In this document: piece after piece, positions 1-12,840 of the stretch
Position numbering within the stretch: position 1 is the first letter of the stretch
Layout: each line of letters begins with the position of its first letter
NCBI GenBank assembly: GCA_032622095.1
Contig: CP136067.1
Span: 98,072,707-98,136,706, forward strand
Direction: 5' to 3'
DNA length: 64,000 nt
Source: Siphonodentalium dalli
Taxonomy: Eukaryota; Mollusca; Scaphopoda; Gadilida; Siphonodentaliidae
Made by a program: the position numbers and the translations under genes
The notes under the pieces: model-generated
The model's database searches: none
The model's input: the letters and a program-made list of their open reading frames with translations, nothing else
Told to the model about the DNA's origin: nothing

Positions 1-2348
1 CCAATATGAACCTATGTGAATATTATAGGTCGATTATGAACCTATTTGCGCGATGATATATTGGATTAATGCACGAGAACAAGTTATGCTAATGTAGGTT
101 CATCAATTTAGTATTTGAAATATGCGTACAATAGAAAAGAATCAGCTATATTTGTTGTCATATAACTCGTTCTACAAACATATGCCCTATATTCTTCCTT
201 GTCTCCTGATATAAAATATCAGAGTTCATTATAATTAACATTTCACATAGAATAGAAATGAATCATCTATCTTTAGACTTCCGCATTTTCCAACGTTAAT
301 TTACATTACAATCACAGAATGGCATCAAAACATTCGCTAGAGACTAAAATAATACATGAATACATAGGTTTGTTATAACATAGGATCAGCAATTTAATAT
401 TAGAAATATGCGTAGAATAGAAATGATTCAGCTATATGTTGAATCATATAAATATTGTATAGTAAAACCTCTCCAAACCGGACCCTCTATAAACCGAAGC
501 CCTCTCTATACCGAACAAAATATCCGGTCCCGACATCACCCAAAGAGTCAGTGCTCTATTCTCCGTGAAGTCACTATTGTTCACTCAATGTGTTAAATAC
601 TTTCTATATTGGCTCCTACAGATTTTTCCACGGCATCGCCTTTTGTGGTAGCTCAGTTCGAGGACTTAGTGAACTATACACAAAACAATATTTAAACCAA
701 TATTGTACGGTTCATTCTAAATGGGAAGTTGGTCACTGATTGACATTTGCAATTGCATTCATATAAACATCGCACGAATGCAGTCTAATTGCGAACGCGA
801 TGTGCTACCACGGTTGGCCGCGATATAATTGATTGTGGTTGATCGCATGAACGCGGTGGTAAAAGAAAACTCGTTACAGATTGTCGACTAATTAGAGCAC
901 AGCTGTATACATGGACCAATATAACATATTGTTATCAAAACATGTGTGACATGAGAACCTTTGTCGTCCAGTCATTGCCCAGTTATTACGGAGTTTTTCT
1001 ATACATGTCTTGAATGTGTCATTCCAACTCTATGGACGGTTACTGATAGTGTTGTGATACATATACATGCATACACATTACATGTGCACCCATACACTTG
1101 TATGAAACAAGGCATTAAATGTCATATGAGTGACTCAACAATTTACTTGTGACTGGACAATTTCATACCAAAAGAAGTATGCCAATTCAAATGTGTTACT
1201 GTCACGTGATGTGGTGCACGTGATAACTGTGGTATCTTTGTCCCCTTATGTCTTAAATGAGATGCCAGATTCGTATGGTTTATATTGGTAGAAATTAACA
1301 TTACTCGTAATTGAAAAGCTCGCTTAAAATAACTCATAATATATAGATGCAGTTGGTCTGTGATCATTCAATTGTGCATCAAAATTACATCTGTGTGTTC
1401 ATTTACCTCTTATAGATATACACACATGCATTCAGCATTATGTTGTATACATGTATGTGTGTGTGTGTGTGTGGTCATACTGCACATCTACAAATGCCAA
1501 TGGCTCTACTACATGTTGGTCTCAGATGAAATTATATATTTGAAGTATTGAATGAATGAAGCAGTATTCAACAGTGATCAAATACCTAGATTACAACCTG
1601 AATAATTGTATACTTAGTGGGTTTTAGTTATGAGCAATCTCAATTTGATACATGTACAATTGCACGTGTAATTTCAAAATAAGTAAGTCTTGTAATTGTC
1701 GCGCTATCATAACATGTATGAAAACCATATATTAAATATTGTATCATCACTTTACCTTTTCCTATCACGGTAATTGATATATCATTTTAAAAACATATTA
1801 ATCGCGGACATTTCAAACGTTTGATCACACTCATGGGTTTACCCGAATTTCCACATGTAAATGTAGTACGTTTGTTCAATGAAAGTAAGTTGTAGAAGAG
1901 TAACGGGACGTGACTCGTCCCAAAGCAGCATCAACTCAACCGATATACCAAGACCGAGACCATCTATCTCTATAATTTTAGAGTTTCCTAACCTATTGAC
2001 GAAAAATTAGGTTTATATATATAGCGATTTTACGTGTTTTCCATTTATCGAATATACAATGTAGGTGAGATGTATGTCGCTTTTATTCTAAAATACGGAA
2101 ATTCTCTATATCTCATGTTTTATTCCGTTTAAATCACGATTATTCGCCGACATATAGCATCGCATATCTCAAAATATAACCTCCCGTGCCGCGTGTTACA
2201 TAAATCTTGTCTCTGCTGATCGCATCCTAGATTAATTGAATAGACATACTGCTGGTTTGAACTCATCGCTTGTATGATTTCAAGGTACAACTAGCCGATT
2301 GGCGAGCTACATTAAAAACAATTATAAGCGGTCAGTCTTTAAGTTCTT
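1..2348. other. AT-rich DNA without a supported gene
   Basis: I see no coding exon here. The open frames are short, start at non-ATG codons or lack any recognisable domain. A (GT)n tract lies near 1456-1472. Around 465-535 the text about 'aaacctctccaaaccgga' and repeats of 'accgaa' resembles the end of a Tigger/pogo-type DNA transposon, but I cannot see a matching second terminus. Confidence 0.4.
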
Positions 2349-3096
2349 TGGGGTGGATACACACATGCATGTAATCTCTGTAATTATCGTGTATTTGGCG
2401 TTTTACATGGATCATACAGACGATGTGATATGTGTCCACTGACAACCCAATCATTGCCTACGTGTTGAACGCACTGAGTTCTAGTTCAAATTAAATCGGA
2501 ATGTAGATAAGCCGTTATCATGGACCGAGTCGCCAGGCCACTTAAACTAATTGTTCGTGGGATAACCCATATGGTAGACTTTCTATTTAAATAATTACCA
2601 GTCCTCTCTTATTTATAGCAGTGGTTGATTAGGATTTCCCCGACGCATGCAGGCGGGGGTGGCTAACTCTGAGCTATTTAAGTAAAACATATTGTACCTT
2701 CTTGCCCAGATTATTCCGACCGATACATTCAACTAAGTCCCTTAGCGATTTGAAGCTTTCGAGACCCCACCCAAACAAGCAGCATAGTTGAACATGTTCT
2801 ACATCAAGCCTGTATATGCCAGACGTATGGCTTCTGGTGTTCGTGCATTAATAAAATGCCAGATATCACAGAGACTTGATTAATTTCCGCATCCGTAAGA
2901 GAAGACATGTTTTGGACTGGCCTTAAATGTACTGATAGAAGACAATTTGACTTCGCTTAGCACTACTCACTTGTCTGGCCTGTTAACAATGTACCGCTCG
3001 CGCGCAGGTGATTAATGTTGTCATCTATTGGTGTGGCCATGTAAAATACATGTATTTTACATACAGAAATTACATGCATGTGTGTATCCACCCTTA
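2349..3096. mobile_element. Candidate DNA element with ~35-60 bp terminal inverted repeats
   Basis: The segment starting near 2350 (gggtggatacacacatgcat) reappears reverse-complemented at about 3064-3094. The match continues imperfectly to a shared TTTTACATGG block on each side. This is the layout of a short non-autonomous TIR transposon of about 745 bp. No transposase frame is visible inside. Target-site duplication was not resolved. Confidence 0.45.
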
Positions 3097-3229
3097 GACG
3101 CACATAGAAATTCCCCCGGTTTGGAGAGATTGATGTATATAGACCTGCTGCGCTAGATAGCTCTAGGTGTAAGAGTTCGAATTTTATGTAGATAAGGATT
3201 TCATTCACACACGTCCGAGCCGAACATCA

Positions 3230-4312
3230 CATGCAATTTGTGCAATTTGTATATATGTGCCTAATTTATATTTTCTCTTCCTATTTTTCCAGGCTATATC
3301 AACTGGCATACGTTTGGACATTGTTTATGATTTTATCGTGTCAACATCAAACATTTCCCTCTATTTTAAGATCAATGTCTTACGTTAATCACAACATGGA
3401 TAATACTGTCTATTATATGGATTAGGTTTCTTATAAAGTTGCATTATTATTATTATTTATTATTAACATTTAAGAAACGCATTCTACATAATGTTCCAAT
3501 GCGCTTTACAAGTAAATACAATAAAAACACATAAAACTATAAAAATACAAACAATAGGCATACTACTATTAAATACAATTTTGTAAAGATGGATTAAGAA
3601 AAAATAAAAACTATGTTAAGAAAAAAATAATTTAAAATTAAATTTAACGAAAATTACTGTAAAATTAAAGCTAAAGAAAATTGAAATTTCAGTAAAAAAT
3701 GAAAAGTTTGATTTATAAAAAATATTAAGATAAAAGAATAAATTATAACTTTAACAACGGTGTGTATTGAAATAACAACTGCAATAAGATTTCCAAAAAT
3801 AACGATCTATAAATTGAAACGTTTTTTGAAAAGATGGGTTTTCAGTTTTTTCTTAAATTCGGAGGTTGTTTTTGAACGTCTAATCTTTAACGGTAGTCCA
3901 TTCCAAATCTGGATAGATGTCTCTTGAAAGCATTTTACATGAATTCTTGATATTTTAAAACTGGACGCTCGACTGTTACTACTAGTACATTTTAAGACCA
4001 AAATTTATGCAAATATCTATTTTATTTGCAGACCACATAGCTTTTTGCGGTTTTGTTTCACTGATGAGGTTAACCAGCAATCGTTTGTCATCGTCGTTAT
4101 AAATATATGTGTATAATTTGTATTTTCTATTTCAAATTTCCAGGCATAATACATGTATCCTATTTTTTAACATTGTTTATTATTTCATCGCGCCAACTTC
4201 ACATTTTTCCTCTATTTTCATATAAATATCTTACAAGTATCTACCAAAGCTATATATATACTGTTGGTGACATGGATTATGCTGTCTATTCTAATGGATT
4301 AAGCTGATTTTA
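3230..4312. repeat. Direct duplication of ~200 bp flanking a LINE fragment
   Basis: The block 3230-3425 and the block 4108-4312 are diverged direct copies. Both contain a TTTCCAGGC acceptor-like motif, TTGTTTATnATTTCATCG-like text and an ATGGAT..TnTCTAT end. The LINE tail at 3440-4001 lies between them. The copies are AT-rich and give only short unrecognised frames, so I treat them as a segmental repeat, not exons. Confidence 0.5.
3440..4001 (-). mobile_element. 3' fragment of an L2/CR1-like LINE
   Basis: On the minus strand the frame 4001 to 3807 encodes the C-terminal tail typical of CR1/L2 reverse transcriptases: an 'IWNGLPLKIR' block followed by 'FKKKLKTHLF' and a stop. The downstream sequence to about 3440 is an AT-rich 3' UTR with a 'gcgctttacaa'-type block, ending in an ATTATT/TAATAA short repeat, which is how many L2/CR1 copies end. 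The catalytic RT domain is missing, so this is a 5'-truncated dead copy. Family assignment rests on the motif and the tail only. Confidence 0.65.
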
Positions 4313-4329
4313 AAGATGCATAGCAATTA

Positions 4330-4700
4330 AATATGTTAAGTTTCTCGTAAACAGCACATATATGTGGTTATAAGTGTATCCATAGATGTGCTACTTCGAC
4401 TAGATATTGTGCAATTTCACGTTTATTTGAAATTTAACGAATCCATAAATGTGTTATTTCGAAAATAAATGGTCAGTAAATTCCACGTGCTTTGGAAATT
4501 TAACGCATCTATAAATGTGTTATTTAGAAAATACATGATCCGTAATTTCCACTTATTTTAAACATCGAATGCACATGTAAATTCCACGTAAATGTGGAAG
4601 AATACGTGTCCGTGAATCCCACGTATATTTCAAATTTACGTGATCCGTAAATGCCGTAAATCTAGACATTTAATGGAAAACACGTGACGTTTACATGAAA
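4330..4700. repeat. Degenerate short repeats around 'aaatttaacg..cataaatgtgttattt'
   Basis: Several imperfect copies of a unit of roughly 65-90 bases containing 'cataaatgtgttatttcgaaaat' style text, spaced between 'ccacgt' and 'aatttaacg' blocks. No coding potential is seen. Confidence 0.4.
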
Positions 4701-4769
4701 TTAAATTTCGTGCAGTGATTAATATTACAATCACAGAACGGCATGGATACACTCACTACCGACTAATTA

Positions 4770-4914
4770 AGAAATAAATACACGGTGTAGAGGTGTGTAT
4801 GGTCAAGTTGTACCACAAAAAAATGATTGTAGGACGACGCGTAGCGGAGTCCTACAATCAGTTTTTTGTGGTACAACTTGACCATACACACCGATACACC
4901 GTGTATTTATTTCT
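4770..4914. repeat. Perfect snap-back hairpin 1 (stem ~66 bp, 13-nt apex)
   Basis: Left arm 4770-4835 and right arm 4849-4914 are reverse complements apart from a few mismatches. The stem contains 'ggtcaagttgtaccacaaaa'. The apex 4836-4848 reads gacgcgtagcgga. The stem is not related to the other hairpins in the window but the apex is (see findings). No gene overlaps it. Confidence 0.85.
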
Positions 4915-5690
4915 TTTGTAATACGACTGAAAGTTTATGGTCACAATTCGACTGAATAGTCAACGAAATACTGCGCTTTTTCGGTCTCAGGTGAGAAAAC
5001 ATTTCGTGGTGTAATTCGTATTGGGCGTACTAGATTTCTTTGCATGGAGTACTCTGGTAATGTCTTGTCTTGTTATGAAATTCCCCCGTTGACTTTTCGA
5101 GGCACCTCTTCTAACAATAATCGTTGTGATTGGCTAAAAAACCATGTGTTTTCAGCGGCGCCCGTGCGTTTCATTTAAATTGTACAGGAAATACGATTTC
5201 GGTCATTTCTGTTTTGAACGTTGTTGGGACAACATGAATATGATCATCGACTAATGGACGACTATGGACCATTTTCCTTACACAAAGCGATCTAAATGAT
5301 CTAGTTTACTAAACTAATCTTATCCCCCTTCTGTATACTGGTGAACAAACGCTTTCATTTTCAACTTGATTCCGAAATATCGAATATGATCGAGATTCGA
5401 ATCGACGAATGCACAGCCCGGCCCCATGGATTTATTTTGTCATTTAATATACTTATTAAGTAACTTTCTTTGGTCGTAACATATATCAATATACCATAAC
5501 ATCATTTGGACCATATTCATTGGCAACCAAACTGGTTTCAAGCGACAAATCGCTAGAAAATTCGCAAGATTGTCAAGACGTAGCAAAATTCAAAGTGTTA
5601 CGGGTGCGGGTGTACTCCGTTGATGCCCCGTTTGCGCGGAGTTAGAAAAGACGGGAAAAGTCGCGTGCGGCGATCTGAATAAACCGATAT

Positions 5691-5732
5691 TTTTCGTGGT
5701 ACAATTGGAAAAAGTAGAATTGTACCACAAAA
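5691..5732. repeat. Short hairpin sharing part of the hairpin 1 stem
   Basis: ttttcgtggtacaatt (5691-5706) pairs with aattgtaccacaaaa (5718-5732). The 'gtggtacaa' core also occurs in the stem at 4770-4914, so the two sites are probably related copies. Confidence 0.5.
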
Positions 5733-6474
5733 CTGGAACGAGATAGCCATGGTAACTCGGGCCACTGGCCAATCAGGATATGGCTTTTAAGCATAGTTAG
5801 GCAGGGTCGTATTACAATACATGATAATAAACAAAACAGTCTCTATGTGTAGGGTTATCACACAATGGCGTAATTGCAATTCTTGGCGGCTTCATTTATA
5901 GGTTGCCCAGGATCTGCCGGGTGACCAAAGGTGTCAAGTTCTCAAAAAAAGTTTATGTTAAATTGTTCTATTGTCCTGGTTATTATTGTGAAATATTTCA
6001 GCGGACTTGCAACTTATCCCTATACCCTGTCGATGTTAACTGCCATGAGAATACAGGTGTTTAAAGCTGCCTGGCAGAATATATATGTGCCCCGCTAGAG
6101 ACAAACACGAGAACAGTTTCAGTACAAGACAACATATTTCTAACAATACTGAGCAGCACGAACAGACGCAATCGTCCCACGCGGTAGTCATAGGGCACGA
6201 AATATGTGCAGTTGGGCAGCCACTGTTGTCGCAAACTACAATTTGTGAGTTACCACTTGATGGACGTATAAGATGTTAATATATCGTGTCACCGGATGCA
6301 AACTTGATTGATGCGAGATCCTGTGTAAGCTATAACGGATGTTTCTGTTTAGATCCTGGGTAACCTGATGGTCGTTTTTTTACATTCTTGGCCAACCAAT
6401 GCGACAATGATCATGTCAGCCATACTTTGGGACTCTCATCGATATCCAAAAATCATTTCACCGAGCTGTGCAGT

Positions 6475-7121
6475 TTATGGTCCTACATGACGGATCATCA
6501 TTGTTGTGTGCATCACTGAGTTGGAGCCAAGGTCGAAGATCCATTTCATTCCAGTGACCTCTCCGTCTCGGTCTGTCATGCTGAGGTACTCTCCGTTCAG
6601 GTTGCTGTTGAGGCAGCACTTATACCACCACGCCCCGTGTCTTGTAATGACACATGGCAGTGGACATCCCGAATAGGTGTGTTCCATGTCAAACGTGCTG
6701 AACTTCATCCCATTGTGGTATGTCATTGAATCTCCTGCTTCGCCGGTATACCCCGAGACGTGGATAGCGTAGTTGTTTGCCGAGTCGTCGAGTCTGAAGA
6801 TGGAGAATCTGGAATACCTCTCATCTCCGTCGCTCGTCGTCAGCTTCACGTATAGTTCAGTTGTCCCAGTCGAAGTGAGTTCATAGATATTCTGGAGACC
6901 AATCCAGAAGTTTCCGCATGGGGTAGGGTCACCAAATCCAGTTTCATACTCGTTCAAATCTCTGTAGAAATCCGTGCTTCCGTCTCTACGTTGTTGAAAT
7001 ATGGTCCAGCCTCCTCCGTCCGTACTCATGTCGCAGACGACGTCGATGTCACCAGCGCCACCTGGTGTGATTCGGTACCAACCGTCATTCACGAATCCAG
7101 CTTCTCTCAGACCTTTGCAAT
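6475..7121 (-). CDS. Fibrinogen-related domain (ficolin-like) terminal exon
   Basis: This exon encodes almost a complete fibrinogen C-terminal (FReD) domain, the carbohydrate- or acetyl-group-binding head of ficolins, tachylectins and other secreted invertebrate FREPs. The frame opens with a DCKGLREAG...GWYRITP start (Asp split at the splice site), then the hallmark GGGWTIFQQRRDGSTDFYR, the FWIGLQNIYELT block, the GDSMTYHNGMKFSTFD block and GAWWYKCCLNSNLNGEY, ending at TAA. In the calcium loop the first Asp (STFD) is kept, but the following residues (MEH) lack the usual second acidic ligand. The residue usually His before the NLNG region is Leu. Both may weaken canonical binding. There is no initiator ATG. 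The exon starts after a TTGAAG acceptor in a phase that fits the micro-exon at 7990-8011. The domain call is firm; the ligand is unknown. Confidence 0.9.
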
Positions 7122-7989
7122 CTTCAACGAGATAGAAATATGTATGATGCTTTCATCACTGGTGCATGTTAGACCAGTCCATATTTAAACTAGATACATG
7201 TATATAACACTATAATAAATACTAATTAATAACATTATTAAATTATAGCTGAATTGGCTATTAGCTTGCTTTCGGGATAATGTTTCCAAGATTGTGATAA
7301 AGAGACTTCCTTAATCCTTAATTAATACGATCTGTCTTGAAACAGATACGGAAGTTGTCACAATTACATCCGATAGTGCACCATTGTAATCGTGGGGGAT
7401 ATCTCACCATTACCGTTTTGTTTTCCTCCAATAATGCACCATTGGATCGGGGGTGGTCAAATCCTTTACAGACACGAAGGCTCACTTGCGGAGGAGATTG
7501 TGTGGTCCAGCAGCCGCAAAATATGTTTTTCACTCAAACTGAATGTTTTACTGAAGCCTTTCGTCATCATATGTGATTAAATTTAACACACAAAGGAAAA
7601 CGGACAAAGACTTTACCAGTAACTTCTGAAGACAAAAGATTGAAATATACACCTGAGGTAAAAAAAAAAAACTTCGCCACACTATTAAAAATGAATTTAA
7701 TAATAGCCTACTTTTTCACGAATAACTGATTGCATTAACATATTTTCTTAGTCGGATAATCTAAATACTTGGAGCTCCCTCCAGCGATATATAATATAGA
7801 ATATGATAGACATAATTACATTGAGGTTTTTGAGCGATATATAATATTGAATATGATAGACATATTTACATTGAGGTTTTAGAGCAATATTATGGGCCTT
7901 TAAAATAGATACTAACAGTCAGTTTATTATTACAAACGATAACTCACGTTCACTAGCCAAATTAATCACATATCTCAGCTGCAACTCAC

Positions 7990-8011
7990 CTTTGTATCCA
8001 GTCGTTGAAAC
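7990..8011 (-). CDS. 22-nt micro-exon of the FReD gene
   Basis: A textbook acceptor (TTTATTTTATTTGCAG) and donor (GTGAGTTG) bracket 22 bases on the minus strand. The exon enters in phase 0 and leaves in phase 1, giving VSTTGYK plus the first base of an Asp codon. That Asp is completed by the first two bases of the next exon, producing the expected ...K-D-C start of the fibrinogen domain. It acts as a short linker between the N-terminal module and the lectin head. The splice sites and phase match are read directly; use of the exon is inferred. Confidence 0.6.
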
Positions 8012-8079
8012 CTGCAAATAAAATAAAATTGATGAGAAACACTTGGCCGGGGTGTATATGTATATATAGCGAATAACAT

Positions 8080-8300
8080 GCTCAAAGTAGGCTTTTTAAT
8101 TAACTTTGTATCACAATTTCCAACACAGTACGTCATTCTATGATATAATTGAATATAGTGACAGTCGTTAGCGAAATCAGTTTCGTTTGTTTATCGGCGA
8201 TTTGTTCGGGTCAATGTCGGACTGTTTGTTTACATTATTGCGTAGTTTAGATGACGTGTTTTACGAAATGGTACACCCATTGTGATGGATTTTGGACAAT
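8080..8300 (+). repeat. Diverged copy of a dispersed repeat (same family as 56285 and 62770)
   Basis: The text 'cgttagcgaaatcagtttcg' followed by 'tttgtttatcggcgat' matches the copy at 56430-56460 and the reverse-complemented copy near 62900-62945. It lies in the intron upstream of the fibrinogen exon. Confidence 0.55.
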
Positions 8301-11300
8301 AATAGTTTAATTATACATTCTTCAAATAGATGTGGCGGCGTTCTCGTAACGTATACAATTGAAGTAGTAGTGAAATAAACACATACTATGTCTTTAAGGT
8401 AAGGGCCAGTTTATGACAGTGACATACCGACCGGATTCGTCATCTCCGATTTAAAACCTCTGAGCTTAAACTTGGTTTTATGTCTATATTGACGGGTTCA
8501 CGATCACACAATCGAACTATACCCAGTTGCTTGGCAGACCGCAAGCAGGACGGCAGAATGACACGTGCCACGACCTCAAATAACGCGAACAAGAGCACGC
8601 TTATAACAACTCTCGTGTGAGAATGAATCAATTGTGACGTGATAAGTCTCTGTCACTCGTTGTGTAATAATTCAAGGGTTGCTATAGTCAGGAGGCAGGT
8701 CAGAGAAATGATGGCTAGAACAATTTTTGCTAAACATTTTTAGTATCATACGCCAACAATATTAATAATGTGCTATGGGATACCCCGATAAATAAAATCA
8801 TTGTTTTCAATTTTCTAGTTACCTCTGTCAAGGTCAAAGGTCAAGTTCAAATTAGATATGCCAAATTTGCATAAATTGGACTCAAAAACATTTTTTATAC
8901 CATTTTCGAGAGAAAGGGCAAAGACCGCCAGAAACTTTGTGTCCACATTAAAGGTTCCCTCCTCATTCCTCTCACGTTGATTAGGTTGTCAAATGTGTTG
9001 TCCATAACCACAGTTGCTATGCAATTAAAATTACCATAGCAACGAGACCAAATTATAACTTTAATCATTTATGCCAAATATACCAAACTTTGTATATTGT
9101 TCACAATTTAATTGTTACTTGGCATATGTGCTTCAAAAACATATATATTAATGAATACATTCTCTCTTCCTCTCTTAGTTATACACTTTGGAATAAGAAC
9201 TGTTCTGTTGTTTTCCCTATTTTAACTATTATTTTCGTGAAAACACGTGAACTCTAAATAACTTTCAAAATTGCGGACAAATTATTTTATTCAGCAAACT
9301 CGGAAACATGAATACACTCATGCATGCATATAATGCTGTTATAATTGATGAAATACATTAACTTTATTTATATTCATAATAATGTTGAAACTATTATTTA
9401 TTAACCCAAACTATGAACCACAAGGGCTTGTAACTTGGCCCCCTCCCAATATGCGTCACCCTTAAGCACATACATGGGCCCCTGGCTTATGTCGAGTAAT
9501 ATTATAATATCATGAGACTAAATAGCGCAGCGACCAAACGCCAAACGTGGTCGGGTACCCCTACCCACAGTAGAACAAGTTGAAACATATATTGTTCACG
9601 AAACTGATTGTGAAAAATATCGGAATTGTTGGTGGCTATTGTCAAATCGACGATGAAAGATACCCACCAGTCAGTTTTCCAAAAATTAACGATTTTGGTC
9701 AGGTGAACGGTGTGGCGAAGTTCTAACTTATTTGCCAAGATTGTTTGTATTAATATTGCCACATCATACCATACCTCTACTTTATAGGAAAAAGTGTTGG
9801 TAAATTTGGATTTTCCTGCCATTTGGAGCCGAATCATTTATTTTCTGCTGCATTTAAACGTATATTGTAATAACGCCAACATATGTAATCAATGTGATGC
9901 AGTAGTTATCTAGCAAGAATACGGATAAAGAAGTTAACAGAAAGTTTGAACAGTTTGCGAGATACTTGATTTTAGCTACCTCTCCCCCAAACACGTTTGG
10001 TCGAAAAATTACATATTTTTGATAACGATTTTACAATTTTCTAATTGATCTTAATGTGACCCGATATAAATCGTGTACTGACAGGGGTGTCCAGAGATGC
10101 TGTTTCATTGATTACAGATATGTTTAGGCTTCCATATCCCAGTTACAACAACATATTTTATTGATAACAGGTAATTCTGTAAGAACGGAGAATGTTATAG
10201 CGTCCCTAAGCTAATTATTGACACATATGCACATAATTAACTGAGTGGGGTATATTACGTCTCACATAAGAACCTCCGTGCGTAAAAATCTAATCTTGGC
10301 CGTATACTGGTGTGTTATTTCCATCTGTAATCGTATTCGTCATTTGGCGAAAGGTCTCTAGTACATAGAATTGTAATACTTCGTTTACAGATACATAAAT
10401 GGCGCACCGCTCGAATCAGGGACGGTGGGAAAAATTGCCTCAGAGTTAATGAACACTTTTATTGTTGGCGGTTTCTACCAAACTTATATTTGGTCATCTC
10501 CGTGGTATAGGTAAGAGTATGATGCTGTGGTTTAGGGATATATATGTTGCATTGTGGCGTCGTCCCCATCGGGGATAAGGAGAGGGGCACAGAACTTACC
10601 GAGCTATAATGATTATCGCCATTGTATAGGAAATATGTGCTGTGATTCAAAGAAAGTGCAACCACCGGTGTGATGATTATGATTCGAACACTTTGACACA
10701 AGGGTGCCTTGAGTTGTTTAACGAAATCGTTTGGGAATAGAAACGAGTGACTCTCCCATTTTCACAAGTATCACGTACGTCAATTTGAATGTCGCTTCAA
10801 GAAATCAAGCAACAATTATTTTGCTTCAGTATTATAAACTTCCTTGTTCAGACTTCTTAATAGCGAACGTTTTGGCTCGAGTATGTGTAAGTCATCGATC
10901 TCCTAGCTGTGTTCATACTTGAACATATTTACGAGAAATCATTTCTATTCACGTTGCGAACTACTGAGCAAATGGGCGTTATTTTTCAAAGTGGTGTTCA
11001 GATATCTGATGGAGGCTGTTCAGTAGACACAATGATACTTGTTAACTGCGAATTATTGTATAAGTTGAACAATCAGCAAAGCTCTGTGAAAAATCATTGG
11101 ACCAAATTTTGAAATTGTGCGTTCTTAAATACCATCTACATACCAACTCCACGGAAGTGTGCTTCATGTAATAATGTTTAAATTATATCTATTCATGTTC
11201 AGAACTACTGAGGAAATTGATGTTATCTTTTAAAGTTGTGTGGAGATATCTTATAGAGGCTGTGCAATAGACACATTGTTGATACTTGGCCAACATTTAT

Positions 11301-12070
11301 ACAATTGTCTCTACTTCTTCCGTATGTGTATACTTGTTGCGAACTTGTATTTGGATTTGTTTATCAGACAACCAAGCGGCTGTTAAAACATGATTATTGT
11401 GACATTGTTGAGAGGCAGTTCACATGCGCTCAGCATATTTCATAAAACCCGCTGTGCATACGATTCTTCATTTATATAGTGGGTCACAATAGATATGTTA
11501 AATTTTGATAAACTTGGAAACTATATTTTCACTGTCAATGCGGGTTTTATATTGACGACGCTTTGCATTTTTTCTTCCAGTGCCAATTATTTGAAGAAAT
11601 GGTTAAATGGAATGTTTTGTTGATAGGGTTGAAGATATCCTCGTCGGTCAAAGCAACGTATTCAATACTCTAAATGATAAATTGTTTAACAGCACGCAGG
11701 TAGATTTCATTGACGGAAAACTTTCAAAATCCCAATAAGCCTATATCTTCGCCTATGTATTCGCCCATATCGTTATAAAAAGTCTCGGCTCATCTCGCCA
11801 TAGGACCTACACCCCCTCCGTGATATATGTCCACTCACAACTCCAGACCTCACCCTGGATCTCGATCCCCTTTTTAGGTACTACATTCCAACTAAGCAAA
11901 CTTTGAGACCAAACATAATACAATATATAAATATTATTATGCGTTTCAATATTGTTAAGGGAGAGGAGCAATAACCTAAGTTGAATAACTTGCGCTCCCA
12001 TCCCTTTTGATTAACTCGTGTCATTTTTCAGATTATATTTGTCAAGTATAAAATGTAATAAAATCATATA
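8301..12070. other. Intronic/intergenic DNA without a supported exon
   Basis: No splice-bounded open frame with recognisable content was found. A block near 11950-12005 (gggagaggagcaataacctaagttg...) recurs at 50300-50340 and contains a short hairpin, so it is a small dispersed repeat. A block at 10440-10520 resembles the repeat array at 14400-15860. Confidence 0.4.
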
Positions 12071-12840
12071 GGGCACTTTAAAAAGGTTGGATGGCAAATA
12101 AGATAGTTGAATTTTCTTTGTTTTTTTTACGGCCGCCTACCCAATTTAAAGTCTTAAATACACCACAAACTGAAAGGTATATGCTCCCAATATTAAATGA
12201 GTGAACGAAAGATAGTGTTGTCATGGATTATATAGAATTGGTATGGGTGGTTCCAGAAAACTAGGGCACTTTACAAAAGGCAGCTGGAAAGTACGAAATG
12301 TGAAGTTTCTTTGTTTTGAGGCCCCTATCCCATTTGAAGTCTACACACTACGAACTGAAAGGATGCTCCTACTGTCTGGGATACTTCACAAAATGCGGCT
12401 GTCGAACGAGAAAGGCGAATTCTCACTGTTATTGGAGGACATTCTAACCCATTTAATATTTCAGACGCACCATAAACTGAAGTTATATATTCTCAAATTA
12501 GCTGGCTGTGTGAATGAAAGGTAATGCTATTGGAAAACATACAATTGGAATGGGTGGGTTGTTCCACGAAATCCTGGGGCATTTTTACAAAACGTGGCTG
12601 GCAAATACGAAAGGAGAATGTTCTGTTTTGAGGACCCCACTATCCCATTTGAAGTCTTAAAATACGTCACGAACTGAAATTATATGCTTTCCATATTAGC
12701 TGATGGTGTGGGAAAATGTATTATATAAGGCAATACACATTTTTATAGATGGGGTTGTTCGCGAAATCCTATTGAACTTTTCAAAAAGAAGGTGGCAAAC
12801 GAAAAAGGCTAATGTTCACTTTCTCAGGGGACACCCAATC
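12070..12840 (+). repeat. Degenerate tandem array of ~190-300 bp units
   Basis: Units begin near 12072, 12264, 12567 and 12772 with 'gggcactttaaaaagg'-like text. Each continues with 'ggctggcaaatacgaaa', then a 'ttctttgttttgagg..cccatcc..tttgaagtct' block and 'acgaactgaaa..atgct'. Sequence decay between units is high. The short open frame at 12243-12524 falls inside one unit and is not a gene. Confidence 0.6.

Noticed and set aside
8440-8631. Signal-peptide-like 63-residue frame as first exon of the FReD gene
   Set aside because: The hydrophobic start is attractive, but the frame begins at TTG with an upstream stop, no ATG, and only a weak donor. The exon at 16000-16305 has an ATG, a cleaner signal peptide and a consensus donor in the right phase.
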